Assembly: GCF_004123195.1 (NCBI RefSeq)
Contig: NZ_SDLI01000001.1
Location: 546,133 to 610,132 of the forward strand
Direction of reading: 5' to 3'
Length of the DNA: 64,000 bases
From: Ammoniphilus sp. CFH 90114
Lineage (GTDB): Bacteria > Bacillota > Bacilli > Aneurinibacillales > RAOX-1
The translations under genes were made by a program, and so were the position numbers. A model generated the notes under the pieces. It saw only the letters and a list, made by a program, of their open reading frames with translations. It was not told the DNA's origin and ran no database searches. Below are positions 55,494-63,382 of the stretch, one piece after another; the stretch's first letter is position 1, and each line of letters starts with the position of its first letter.

Positions 55494-55686
55494 GTCTTCT
55501 TCGAAGATATAATGGATTCCCCCAAAAAAAGGGCTTGCGTCATGGTTCAATACATGTTATTTTATTCATTGTTGATACAGAATAGGAACCAGGATTCACT
55601 CAAGGAAATTCTCCTCGATGAAAGTGAATGGCGTAGGTCCTAGCGATATCGTTTAACTATAATATGCTAGGAGGGGGGACCGAAAG

Positions 55687-56094
55687 ATGGAATACTCAAC
55701 TTTCGGAAGACATGTTGCAATTGATACTTGGGGTGTAGACTTTGATTTATTGAACAATGCAGGACTACTTCAACATCATATGGTAGAAGCTGCTGAGGCT
55801 TGTGGTGCTACGGTGTTATCCGTACAATCCAAGCAATTTGATCCACAAGGGGCTACAGTTCTGGTTCTTTTGTCTGAGAGTCATATCTCAATTCACACTT
55901 ACCCTGAGAGAGGGTTCGCTGCACTTGACTGTTATACTTGCGGTGATACTGTAGATCCTGAAGTTGCTATTGAATATTTGGTTAAGATCCTTAATCCGGA
56001 GAAGACTTACGCACGCAAGATCATCCGTGGTGTTGGTGAGATGGAAGTCGTAATACCAGATCTAGTGAAGGAATCTGTACCCGTTATAAAGTAA
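55687..56094 (+). CDS. speD: S-adenosylmethionine decarboxylase proenzyme (SpeD/SpeH)
   Basis: Makes decarboxylated S-adenosylmethionine for spermidine synthesis. The proenzyme self-cleaves between Glu64 and Ser65 in the motif LSESHISIHTYPE, forming a pyruvoyl group. FGRHVAIDTWGVD begins it, and GFAALDCYTCG contains the catalytic cysteine region. Length is 135 residues, the bacterial short form. AGGAGGGGGG precedes the ATG. No speE is in the window. Leader 55494-55686 has no obvious riboswitch. Confidence 0.95.
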   Translation: MEYSTFGRHVAIDTWGVDFDLLNNAGLLQHHMVEAAEACGATVLSVQSKQFDPQGATVLVLLSESHISIHTYPERGFAALDCYTCGDTVDPEVAIEYLVKILNPEKTYARKIIRGVGEMEVVIPDLVKESVPVIK

Positions 56095-56106
56095 ATGAAG
56101 AAACCC

Positions 56107-56132
56107 AGCCACCTTATTCTCAGGTGGCTTTT
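56107..56132 (+). terminator. Terminator after speD
   Basis: AGCCACCT, TATTCTC, AGGTGGCT, TTT. Confidence 0.85.
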
Positions 56133-56234
56133 CCATTACTTACTTGCATCATATCAAGGCAATTAGTGATATATTTGAATAAATAAAAGAGGACCTCTTC
56201 AACGAATTCTTATAGAATGGGGACGTGATGGATA

Positions 56235-56639
56235 ATGAATCACATCTTTCTAATGTCTGAAAGTCCTGAGGCTCAGCTCAAAACGAACATCGTTGCTGGT
56301 CAAGAGTGGATCGATGTACGTAAATGCCTAAATGAAGGCTGCATTGGCTGGTCAAAGAATCTGGATATGGAAGTTTGTCCATTTTGCACGGGTAAGATGG
56401 TCATAACTCAAAAGAAGACACCACAAATTCAAGCGGTTAATTCATGCAGGAACTGCTTCTACCTTGTTAAGTCAGAAAACCTTTGCATGAAGAAGCAAAA
56501 GAAGCTATCCTTCCATGCGAGCGATTATTCTGAGGATTGTTCCTCTTATAAAATGGAGCGCAAGGCGACAAAAAAGGAGCGCACAGAAAAAGAACGATTT
56601 CTTGATGAGTGGAAGAGAAAAGTGACAGCTAACCTATAA
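56235..56639 (+). CDS. Cysteine-rich zinc-ribbon-type protein, unrecognised
   Basis: A 134-residue protein with two cysteine groups. The first is CLNEGC plus CPFC (residues about 31-55), typical of a zinc ribbon. The second is CRNC (residues about 75-78) plus a cysteine in ENLCMKKQ and one in SEDCSS, which could hold a second metal or a 4Fe-4S cluster. The C-terminal 35 residues are basic and charged. GGGGACG precedes the ATG. It stands alone after speD. Family and function unknown. Confidence 0.75.
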   Translation: MNHIFLMSESPEAQLKTNIVAGQEWIDVRKCLNEGCIGWSKNLDMEVCPFCTGKMVITQKKTPQIQAVNSCRNCFYLVKSENLCMKKQKKLSFHASDYSEDCSSYKMERKATKKERTEKERFLDEWKRKVTANL

Positions 56640-56644
56640 TAGAC

Positions 56645-56695
56645 AGAAGAATGTACCTAATGGATACTTTCCTACATGGTCATTCTTCTTTTTTG
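56645..56695 (+). terminator. Terminator after the Cys-rich gene
   Basis: AGAAGAATG pairs with CATTCTTCT across a 27-base loop, followed by TTTTT. Confidence 0.78.
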
Positions 56696-56721
56696 GGTTT
56701 TTAGAAAATTAAGCGTTTTCA

Positions 56722-56750
56722 TTGCTTGTTTTCATGCTTTCGACTATAAT
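56722..56750 (+). promoter_or_regulatory. Sigma-A promoter with perfect -10, no gene downstream
   Basis: -35 TTGCTT at 56722-56727, a 17-base spacer, -10 TATAAT at 56745-56750. It points at a hairpin terminator 40 bases downstream. Confidence 0.7.
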
Positions 56751-56756
56751 AAATCT

Positions 56757-56833
56757 TGTCGAGTGTTTTAATGTTTTTACATCCTTATTAGGCGTTCATT
56801 AAGTATTCAATACTTAGATGAACGCCCTTTTTT
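56757..56833 (+). ncRNA. Candidate small RNA of about 75 bases
   Basis: A promoter (56722-56750) and a strong terminator frame a short transcript with no reading frame. The hairpin has GGCGTTCAT (56791-56799) pairing with ATGAACGCC (56818-56826), an inner stem AGTAT/ATACT, and a following CTTTTTT. The U-rich 5' part is open and could pair with targets; hfq lies in the same window. It ends 7 bases before the convergent HTH gene. It may instead be an attenuated leader, but no gene follows on this strand for 700 bases. Confidence 0.55.
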
Positions 56834-56839
56834 GTGTGT

Positions 56840-57037
56840 TTAGATAACGACCCACTTTCCTTTTCCTGTATTCTTAATTAGGTTATTGTATTCTAGCGTT
56901 TTTAGATCTCTCTGAATGGTACGTGTAGTATATCCAAACTCTTCGGCCAACTCCGTCGAATGTACATCATTCCCTTTCTTTTTCAGATAGTAGTAGATGG
57001 ATTTGATACGGGTTACCATTCGTTCATTTGGATTCAA
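56840..57037 (-). CDS. Small DeoR-type HTH protein
   Basis: A 65-residue protein that is only a winged-helix DNA-binding domain: MNPNERMVTRIKSIYYYL, then HSTELAEEFGYTTRTIQRDL (helix-turn-helix) and LIKNTGKGKWVVI. No effector domain is present. The TTG start follows AAAGGAGG on the minus strand by 9 bases. It could be a regulator binding as a dimer, or the remains of a longer one. Its target is unknown; ppdK further right on the same strand is 1.2 kb away. Confidence 0.75.
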   Translation of the reverse strand: MNPNERMVTRIKSIYYYLKKKGNDVHSTELAEEFGYTTRTIQRDLKTLEYNNLIKNTGKGKWVVI

Positions 57038-57562
57038 CTAACAACGCCTCCTTTTAGAAGTGAGAAATTCGATAAGAAATGTTCTATTCCTCAAAAAGGT
57101 AATAGATCTGGTCTTATGTTTCCTGCAAAACTTGAAGAGAAAGAGGATGGTAGCTTTTTCTGGTTTAGGAATAGTCCTTAGTCATATTTTGGATTTATTT
57201 CCTATTATTATCCTGTCCGATTCGCAAAATTTGAGACGATCTAAACAGAAGATAATAAGTATTACCTGTTGCAACGCGAAAGAACTGAAAGTTTCGTAAA
57301 GTAAATCTATTGATATATAAAGGGTACCATATAACTCTCTGAAAGTGAACTGAATATCTTTTTGAATACTTGTACTATATTATGCAGAATTTTTTTGGAA
57401 AATAACGGTACACCCTTAATTTGAGTATAACATATAGGAGTTGAATGTAATGTTAATCTTCTGTTTATTTTATCTAAGACGACTTGGTTGAGTTAAGTAT
57501 AAACCACCCTCGAATTCATGTATAATATGGTCAGGTTATAGTGATAGAAGGAGTGGTTTTTC
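57038..57562. other. 525-base stretch without a convincing gene
   Basis: Open frames at 57060-57299 and 56960-57181 lack ribosome binding sites and family features. The stretch is AT-rich. A short plus-strand frame at 57451 (13 codons, preceded by TAGGAG) could be a leader peptide but is too short to assert. Possible promoter elements occur near 57520 (TATAAT in CATGTATAATATG at about 57519-57531), 35 bases before the next gene. I see no repeats or known RNA. Confidence 0.4.
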
Positions 57563-57793
57563 ATGACAAAAGAGGAAGTGTTATTAGCATTAAAGCAAAA
57601 AGGTTTAGAAGATATTGTGGAATTAATTGAAGATGCCGAAACAGGGGATCTCGAAGAGTTGGAATTAGTGGAATCCATTGGGTTAGTACATGATCCATTG
57701 TTGAATGATGCCGTGCTTCAGTTGCTTCAAGACTTAGGGGTAGAACTAATCTTTGTAACAGACGATGAAGAGGAAGAGGAAGAGACGGATTAA
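57563..57793 (+). CDS. Small protein resembling sigma-70 region 1.1
   Basis: A 76-residue acidic protein starting MTKEEVLLALKQKGLEDIVE. The C-terminal half, with DAVLQLLQDLGVELIFVTDD followed by a run of E and D, looks like sigma-70 region 1.1, the domain that keeps free sigma-A from DNA. It is a separate gene here, without sigma regions 2-4. AGAAGGAGTGG precedes the ATG. The likeness is by eye and could be coincidence of an acidic helical fold. It is followed after 21 bases by another gene. Confidence 0.6.
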   Translation: MTKEEVLLALKQKGLEDIVELIEDAETGDLEELELVESIGLVHDPLLNDAVLQLLQDLGVELIFVTDDEEEEEETD

Positions 57794-57814
57794 AATATAT
57801 AAAGGGGACGAGCT

Positions 57815-58225
57815 ATGAGTAACTTAGATGATCTGATTATCTGTACGAATCCCACACGTCGAGATGTGAAAAAGATTTATGGCCAAGAAAGATACGCCCG
57901 TGGTGTGATATTGAAGAATGGTGATGTCATTGTTTGGAACGGAGAGGTTATGCATAGCAAGGTTATGCCTTATATGCCGGAAAGTGGCCTTCATTTCAGC
58001 ATCTTTAAAGATAAACTTGAGGTTTGTTGGCAATTTGAATCATGGCAAGACGTTCAAGAACGACTAAAGCAAGCCAAGAAGTATTTTGATATCCTGGATT
58101 ATCCGGAAGATGGAGAAGTTGTAATGGATACGATGTTTTACACACATACGAAGAAAAAATTCCCTGAGATTCGATATAAGGAGCTCTTCGAAGAAGGGTA
58201 TGAACTAGGGCCAATAGAGGAATAA
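57815..58225 (+). CDS. Unrecognised 136-residue protein
   Basis: Starts MSNLDDLIICTNPTRRDVKK. It has an alpha/beta pattern with many aromatic residues (WNGEVMHSK, CWQFESWQDV), and an acidic end (EGYELGPIEE). No signal, membrane segment or metal motif. AAGGGGACGAG precedes the ATG. It probably shares the message of the region-1.1-like gene. A hairpin that also serves ppdK ends it. Function unknown. Confidence 0.7.
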   Translation: MSNLDDLIICTNPTRRDVKKIYGQERYARGVILKNGDVIVWNGEVMHSKVMPYMPESGLHFSIFKDKLEVCWQFESWQDVQERLKQAKKYFDILDYPEDGEVVMDTMFYTHTKKKFPEIRYKELFEEGYELGPIEE

Positions 58226-58228
58226 ACA

Positions 58229-58266
58229 AAAGGAGGATGAACCCTAATTTGGGACATCCTCCTTTT
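58229..58266. terminator. Bidirectional terminator between plus-strand gene and ppdK
   Basis: AAAGGAGGATG pairs with CATCCTCCTTT; A-rich left and T-rich right flanks serve both strands. Confidence 0.9.
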
Positions 58267-58267
58267 C

Positions 58268-60919
58268 TTATGCCTTAGCTTGCTCTTGTCGAATGGCTGC
58301 TTGTGCAGCAGATACAATGCCAACGGGGACGAGATGAGGGACGCAAGATAGATAATCTAAGCCTAATTGGTGAAAGAATCGAACGGATTTCTTCTCGCTG
58401 CTTGGGACGCCACAGACGCCCACGCGTAGGTTTGGATTATTCCTTCTTCCGTTCTCTGTCCCAAAGCGTATTAATCCTCCAACACCCTCTTGGTCTAAGA
58501 CAAGGAAAGGATTCTCTGGCAGTATCTTATGGTCTACGTAATAAGCAAGATACTTGCCTTCCGCATCATCACGACTAAAGCCATAGGTAGTCTGAGTCAG
58601 GTCATTACAACCGAATATGATAAAGTCGGCATATTTAACAATCTGACCTGCTGTAATGCAAGCTCGAGGAAGCTCCATGAAGCATCCAACTGGAATGTTT
58701 ATCCTCTCTTTATATACTCCGAATATGTGATTGAGAGTCTCCTCCACTTGTTCCCGAACGATCTTCATTTCATTGGCATGGCTGACAAGGGGAACGATGA
58801 TAAGGGGTTGAACTCGAATTCCCTCCTGTTTTAGCTCCAGTGCCGCTTCTGCTATCGCTGTCACTTGCATTTCATAAATTTCCGGGTAGGTAATCCCAAT
58901 TCGGCATCCACGGTGACCGAAGGATGGATTTAGTTCATGCAAAGCTTTTACTCGGCGGAGTAACATTTCTTTCTCTTGGACTTCTTCGAAATTTTTGTGG
59001 AGCTTTGCACGCTCAATCTCAATGGATAAGGTTTCTGCACTAGGTAAAAATTCATGAAGAGGTGGGTCTAATAGACGGATAATAACGTCTTTGCCTTCCA
59101 TAATACGAAACATCTCAAGAAAATCACTTTTTTGCATCGGAAGCAACTTGTCCAGTGCTTTTTTTCTCTCCCATTTATTTTGTGAAAGAATCATTTCTTG
59201 AACGGTAGGAACGCGAACAGGATCCATAAACATAAATTCCGTACGGCACAGACCGATACCTTCGGCACCTAATGATTTCGCTTGAATAGCTTCTTTAGGG
59301 GTATTCACGCTCCCTAGGACGCCCATTGTTTTCTTTCTCTTAGCCCAATAAAGAAGCGTAGTTAGTTCTTGGCTAAGTGTAGGAGCGACAAGGGGAGCTC
59401 TACCAAGGATCACTCTACCTGTCGAACCATCTAGTGTGATCGTATCCCCTGCCTTAAGTGTAATTTGACCGAAGGTCACTTCTTGCCTAGACTCATTAAG
59501 TTGCATGGATTCGCAGCCGACAATACAAGGCTTGCTCATGTCGCGAGCTACAACGGCAGCATGGCTGGTCATTCCACCGTGGCTGGTTAAGATACCAACA
59601 CTCGCCACCATCCCATGAATGTCGTCTGGACTAGTTTCCCTTCGCACCAAGATAACCTCGTGCCCTGTGCGCTGGAGACGCTCAGCTTCTTCTGAATCAA
59701 ACACGATAATACCAGCAGCTGCACCTGGACTTGCGGGTAGGCCATGGGCTAAAACTTCCACTTCGACATCCATGTCCAATGTTTCGTGAAGCAGAGGAAT
59801 AAGAGAATGTGGTTCAATACGCAAGAGAGCCTCCTCTTGGGTAATGAACTCCTCTTGAGCCATGTCGACAGCAATTTTTATGCTTGCTTGTGGAGTGACT
59901 TTGGCATTACGAGTCTGGAGTAAAAAAAGTTTACCTTGTTCGATGGTAAATTCAATATCCTGTACCGCTCGGTAGTGGGTTTCTAAATTGCGTGCTAACA
60001 TTTTAAATTGGTGGTATGCTTCTGGAATATAACGTTTTAATTCAGACAGAGGTTCTGGAGTGCGAATCCCAGCAACAACATCTTCGCCTTGAGCATTGAG
60101 CAAGAACTCACCGAATATTTCGTTCTCACCATGATTGGGGTTACGTGTAAAGGCAACGCCAGTACCAGAGTCGTCTCCCATATTACCGAAGACCATAGAT
60201 TGAATATTTACAGCGGTTCCATAGTCCTTCTCGATCCGGTTAATTCTTCTGTACAGTACCGCTCTTTGATTGTTCCAAGATTCAAAAACCGCACCTATTG
60301 CTAACATAAGCTGAATCTTAGGGTCTTGTGGAAACTCATCTTTGATTTCCTTTTTTATAATCTTTTTATATATTCGAACTAGCTCATAAAGATGAGCAGC
60401 AGAAAGATCTGCATCTCTTTTTACTTTGGCTTTCGCTTTCAACTGTTCAAGTTCTATTTCAAATTGATAATGATCGATTTGTAATACGATATCACTGAAC
60501 ATTTGAATAAAGCGGCGATAGGAATCAAAAGCAAAACGGGGATTACCTGTTTTTTGGGCAAGGCCCTCAACGGTAGTGTCATTCAAGCCTAAGTTTAAAA
60601 TGGTATCCATCATACCAGGCATGGAGATGGGGGAACCCGATCGAACAGAGACAAGAAGGGGATCTTTAGCATGTCCAAATTCCTTGCCAGTTATTTCTTC
60701 TATTTTAATCAATGCTTCATCCATTTGTTTTTCAATAAGAGAGTTGATCTTTTTTCCATCCTTATAGTACATGCGGCAAGCTTCAGTTGTTACAGTAAAG
60801 CCAAAAGGGACTGGAAGTCCTAAACCATACATCTCAGCCAAATTGGCTCCTTTTCTGCCTAAGAGGTCACTCATGCTTGCATTTCCCTCGGAGAATAGGT
60901 ACACATGCTTGTCATTCAT
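58268..60919 (-). CDS. ppdK: Pyruvate phosphate dikinase
   Basis: Interconverts pyruvate, ATP and phosphate with phosphoenolpyruvate, AMP and diphosphate. The nucleotide-binding N-terminus is GRKGANLAEMYGLGLPVP; the swivelling histidine is in GGMTSHAAVVARDMSKPCIVG near residues 450-470; the PEP-binding TIM barrel has DPPLHEFLP, and the catalytic cysteine is in GLDYLSCVP near the end. At 883 residues it is full length. The usual GICGE motif reads GVCGV. No PPDK regulatory protein is in the window. TATAAT at 60964-60969 with TTACAA 17 bases further forms the likely promoter (minus strand). Confidence 0.94.
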   Translation of the reverse strand: MNDKHVYLFSEGNASMSDLLGRKGANLAEMYGLGLPVPFGFTVTTEACRMYYKDGKKINSLIEKQMDEALIKIEEITGKEFGHAKDPLLVSVRSGSPISMPGMMDTILNLGLNDTTVEGLAQKTGNPRFAFDSYRRFIQMFSDIVLQIDHYQFEIELEQLKAKAKVKRDADLSAAHLYELVRIYKKIIKKEIKDEFPQDPKIQLMLAIGAVFESWNNQRAVLYRRINRIEKDYGTAVNIQSMVFGNMGDDSGTGVAFTRNPNHGENEIFGEFLLNAQGEDVVAGIRTPEPLSELKRYIPEAYHQFKMLARNLETHYRAVQDIEFTIEQGKLFLLQTRNAKVTPQASIKIAVDMAQEEFITQEEALLRIEPHSLIPLLHETLDMDVEVEVLAHGLPASPGAAAGIIVFDSEEAERLQRTGHEVILVRRETSPDDIHGMVASVGILTSHGGMTSHAAVVARDMSKPCIVGCESMQLNESRQEVTFGQITLKAGDTITLDGSTGRVILGRAPLVAPTLSQELTTLLYWAKRKKTMGVLGSVNTPKEAIQAKSLGAEGIGLCRTEFMFMDPVRVPTVQEMILSQNKWERKKALDKLLPMQKSDFLEMFRIMEGKDVIIRLLDPPLHEFLPSAETLSIEIERAKLHKNFEEVQEKEMLLRRVKALHELNPSFGHRGCRIGITYPEIYEMQVTAIAEAALELKQEGIRVQPLIIVPLVSHANEMKIVREQVEETLNHIFGVYKERINIPVGCFMELPRACITAGQIVKYADFIIFGCNDLTQTTYGFSRDDAEGKYLAYYVDHKILPENPFLVLDQEGVGGLIRFGTENGRRNNPNLRVGVCGVPSSEKKSVRFFHQLGLDYLSCVPHLVPVGIVSAAQAAIRQEQAKA

Positions 60920-60963
60920 TTGAATGTTTTCCCCCTGATTTGTTGTGTTTTGCTATTGTAGTT

Positions 60964-60992
60964 ATTATAGTAAAAACTTGTAGGATTTGTAA
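60964..60992 (-). promoter_or_regulatory. Promoter of ppdK
   Basis: Minus strand: -10 TATAAT (60964-60969), 17-base spacer, weak -35 TTACAA (60987-60992). Confidence 0.5.
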
Positions 60993-61017
60993 GGTGCATG
61001 AGTATAAACATATGAAA

Positions 61018-61045
61018 AAAGCCGTGGTCTTGGCTCCCAGGGCTC
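61018..61045 (-). terminator. Terminator after the GNAT gene
   Basis: Minus strand: AGCC, AAGACCAC, GGCT, then TTTTT; a weak stem with a good T-run. Confidence 0.5.
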
Positions 61046-61054
61046 TTTCGTTAT

Positions 61055-61561
61055 TTACCTTAGATGATTTTTTCTCATGTTCTTGAACATAAGATAGCGT
61101 GGGCTGTTATCTTCATCCGTCTCATGATCAATGATAAGATAATGATTTCGTTGATAAAAACGCACAGCTTGAATATTTATGCTGCTTGCATGAAGAAAAG
61201 AGGATATAGCTCCTAATTCCTTCCCCATTTCTTCATAGTGGTTTAATAACAAATGACCGTATCCTTGTCCTCTATACTTCTCTTCAACAAACATCTGCAT
61301 GAGGTAGGCCGTGGATTCATTTTTCTGAAATAAATAAAACCCCATTAAACTCCCATTAGAATCGTATAGGAGATTAGAATGACAATCTTGCTTCTTCGTA
61401 CCATCTACATACCATTGCGTAATATTTTGGTAAAACTGATCATCAAAGTTCATCTTCTTAAAGTTAAGGGAGTATAGCTCTTTTTGATGATAGAGAATGT
61501 TTGGAAGATGTTGGATTGAGTACTTTTCCCACTTATAGGGGGAGTAATGTGACGGAATCAT
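61055..61561 (-). CDS. GNAT-family N-acetyltransferase
   Basis: A 168-residue acetyltransferase. The acetyl-CoA loop is VEEKYRGQGYGHLLLNHYE (the R/Q-x-x-G-x-G/A motif reads RGQGYG), followed by FLHASSINIQAVRFYQRNHY, the typical N-x-x-A-x-x-F-Y core. The substrate is not predictable. CGGAGGAA precedes the ATG on the minus strand. A 55-residue gene lies 21 bases upstream and probably shares the transcript. Confidence 0.86.
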   Translation of the reverse strand: MIPSHYSPYKWEKYSIQHLPNILYHQKELYSLNFKKMNFDDQFYQNITQWYVDGTKKQDCHSNLLYDSNGSLMGFYLFQKNESTAYLMQMFVEEKYRGQGYGHLLLNHYEEMGKELGAISSFLHASSINIQAVRFYQRNHYLIIDHETDEDNSPRYLMFKNMRKNHLR

Positions 61562-61582
61562 AAGTCGTTCCTCCGAAAGTTT

Positions 61583-61750
61583 TTACTCGCTCTTAGAATT
61601 AGACTCTATGTCTAGGGATTTAAAGCGTGTGAGAATTTTGCGAGTTCGATCCGTTCGCTCCTTCGGATCGGGAGAAAGTGGATACTTTTTCATTAATCCG
61701 TTCTTCGATGTATCTGGACGGTGAGGTTCAGAAGGTTTGTTATGGGACAT
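61583..61750 (-). CDS. Small hydrophilic protein upstream of the GNAT gene
   Basis: A 55-residue protein starting MSHNKPSEPHRPDTSKNGLM with SPDPKERTDRTRKIL. It is basic and Pro/Ser-rich with no hydrophobic core. Its ribosome site is AAAGGATGA, somewhat distant (12 bases). It ends 21 bases before the GNAT start. The coding assignment rests on spacing and composition; family unknown. Confidence 0.55.
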   Translation of the reverse strand: MSHNKPSEPHRPDTSKNGLMKKYPLSPDPKERTDRTRKILTRFKSLDIESNSKSE

Positions 61751-61801
61751 AAGTCCGTATCATCCTTTCGCTGTAGCAAAGTTCCTTGGTAGTTAACTAG
61801 G

Positions 61802-62518
61802 TTAGAACTTGTCCCATTGTGGTGGACGGCCTTCTATAAAAGCAAGAGCACCTTCGTGATAATGCTCTGCTTCAATAGAGCGCAAAAGGGCAACATCTGA
61901 CCCCAACTCAAGGAAAGCTTCTTTCGCATATTTTATCGCAATTGGGGATTTGCCCGCAAATTGAATGGCATATTCCTCTAGTTCCTGATCTATACGTTTA
62001 TGACTTGCTATTCTGTCGGCAATCCCGTACGACAAGGCTAGTTGGCCGTTTATGGTAGATCCGCTTAAAACAAGGCGCTTGGCAATCTGTAGGGGAATGA
62101 GACGCTGAAGTCGCTTGGTATTATAGGTAAATCCCACATTAACACCTGGAAATCCAATTTTCGCTTTTTGTTCCATCCAACGGAAATCACAAGAGAGCGC
62201 AAGTTCAGCTCCTGCTCCCATAGCATAGCCCGTAATTTTGGCAATAGTGATAAAGGGTGCTGTTTCTAGTTTGTTTAAGAACTTCTCATAGGTGGCAAAG
62301 AGAGTTGTTACTTCTAAAGGAGCTAGATGGGCTAGTTGTTGTAAATTCATACCTACAGAGAAATGAGGGGTGCCCTCAATGATAAGTACGCTGGTTTTCT
62401 CGCTAATCGTATCTAGTACTTCCATAAAACGGTGAATAAAAGGTAAATCAATGGAGTTACCTTTATCATGACTAAATTGGATATGTGTATACTGAGAATG
62501 TTCAGTGACTTGGAACAT
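61802..62518 (-). CDS. Enoyl-CoA hydratase/isomerase-family protein
   Basis: A crotonase-fold protein of 238 residues. The oxyanion loops are EGTPHFSVGMNLQQL and TGYAMGAGAELALSCDF. At the positions where a hydratase normally carries its two catalytic glutamates the sequence reads PGVNVGFTYNT and QIAKRLVLSG, without them, so it may not hydrate enoyl-CoA. The ATG at 62518 follows AAAAGGAGA; an upstream in-frame start at 62536 lies over that site. It is a single gene between the GNAT pair and the cyclase. Confidence 0.8.
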   Translation of the reverse strand: MFQVTEHSQYTHIQFSHDKGNSIDLPFIHRFMEVLDTISEKTSVLIIEGTPHFSVGMNLQQLAHLAPLEVTTLFATYEKFLNKLETAPFITIAKITGYAMGAGAELALSCDFRWMEQKAKIGFPGVNVGFTYNTKRLQRLIPLQIAKRLVLSGSTINGQLALSYGIADRIASHKRIDQELEEYAIQFAGKSPIAIKYAKEAFLELGSDVALLRSIEAEHYHEGALAFIEGRPPQWDKF

Positions 62519-62574
62519 AGGGTCTCCTTTTAGCATTCGTCGATATATTTAGTTTACCATATTTTTCAATGAAA

Positions 62575-62597
62575 AAGGACTAGCGTTAAGCTAGTCC
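62575..62597 (-). terminator. Terminator after the cyclase gene
   Basis: Minus strand: AGGACTAGC, TTAAC, GCTAGTCCT, then TTTTC. Confidence 0.88.
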
Positions 62598-63220
62598 TAT
62601 CCTAAAAGTCCTTCTACTAGGACTACTCGTGCTGGTGCTGCATCTGTTCCTATTAATTTAATCGGAGCTGCCATCATAAAGTATTTACCTGCAGGGACGT
62701 CCTGCAATCTGAGCCCTTCAATGATGATAATCTTGGCACCAAAGAGACATTTATGGGTTGGATGCCCGGGTTGGCTGCGTTCTATACCTAAAGCATCTAT
62801 TCCCACACCTTTCACCCGTTTGTAGGCGAGGAGCTTCGCAGCGTCTTCCTTCACATAAATAAAGTCGGGATTAAACGCGGTGTCAAGTGAATTAGCTGTC
62901 TTAAGCAACAGAAATTCCCCTTCTTGAATATCGAATGGCGCGAGGTCGTCAGCCGTAATGCCATCTTTAACATGGGATAGATCTAATACTCTGCACGGTC
63001 CTACCAGATCCTCCAAGGATATGGATTCCATCGTTTCACCGCTAACAACCATATGTAGAGGGGCATCAACGTGGGTGCCAGTATGTACATCAAGGCTTAC
63101 CCTTGTTTCACTAACATAGTTATTTTGAACCGTTTCAAAGGCTGGCTGTTTTTCAGGTTTGTTTTTATAAACCGTCATTCCTTCATGGATGGCCATGGAG
63201 ACATCGTAAATTTTATACAT
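62597..63220 (-). CDS. Cyclase family protein (kynurenine formamidase-like)
   Basis: A metal-dependent amidohydrolase of the KynB/cyclase family. The signature HTGTHVDAPLH (HxGTHxDAP) is at about residues 47-57, with a later VKGVGIDALGIER and HKCLFGAKIIIIEGL. The family hydrolyses N-formylkynurenine or cyclic amides, but without kynurenine genes nearby the substrate is open. The ATG at 63220 has CGGAGGAA upstream on the minus strand (207 residues); an in-frame ATG at 63241 precedes that site. Confidence 0.86.
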   Translation of the reverse strand: MYKIYDVSMAIHEGMTVYKNKPEKQPAFETVQNNYVSETRVSLDVHTGTHVDAPLHMVVSGETMESISLEDLVGPCRVLDLSHVKDGITADDLAPFDIQEGEFLLLKTANSLDTAFNPDFIYVKEDAAKLLAYKRVKGVGIDALGIERSQPGHPTHKCLFGAKIIIIEGLRLQDVPAGKYFMMAAPIKLIGTDAAPARVVLVEGLLG

Positions 63221-63382
63221 GGACTTTTCCTCCGTAATCATAATGTGCTCAAATCAAGTATTTCGCGTTCTATCTTGGCATTTCCTCCCCATTTTACACG
63301 GACAGTTGGTTATTATGCAAAATCAGGCAAGGATAAAACGATAGTAGGGGATAAAACTAAAAGAAAAAAGGGCGGGATTTTT

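Noticed and set aside
55494-55686. Riboswitch before speD
   Set aside because: No recognisable SAM-I, SAM-II or other known riboswitch core.
57060-57299. 79-codon frame with hydrophobic residues
   Set aside because: No ribosome site and no homology-like features; composition reflects AT-rich DNA.
57451-57492. 13-codon frame with TAGGAG upstream
   Set aside because: Could be a leader peptide but too short to support without a downstream attenuator.
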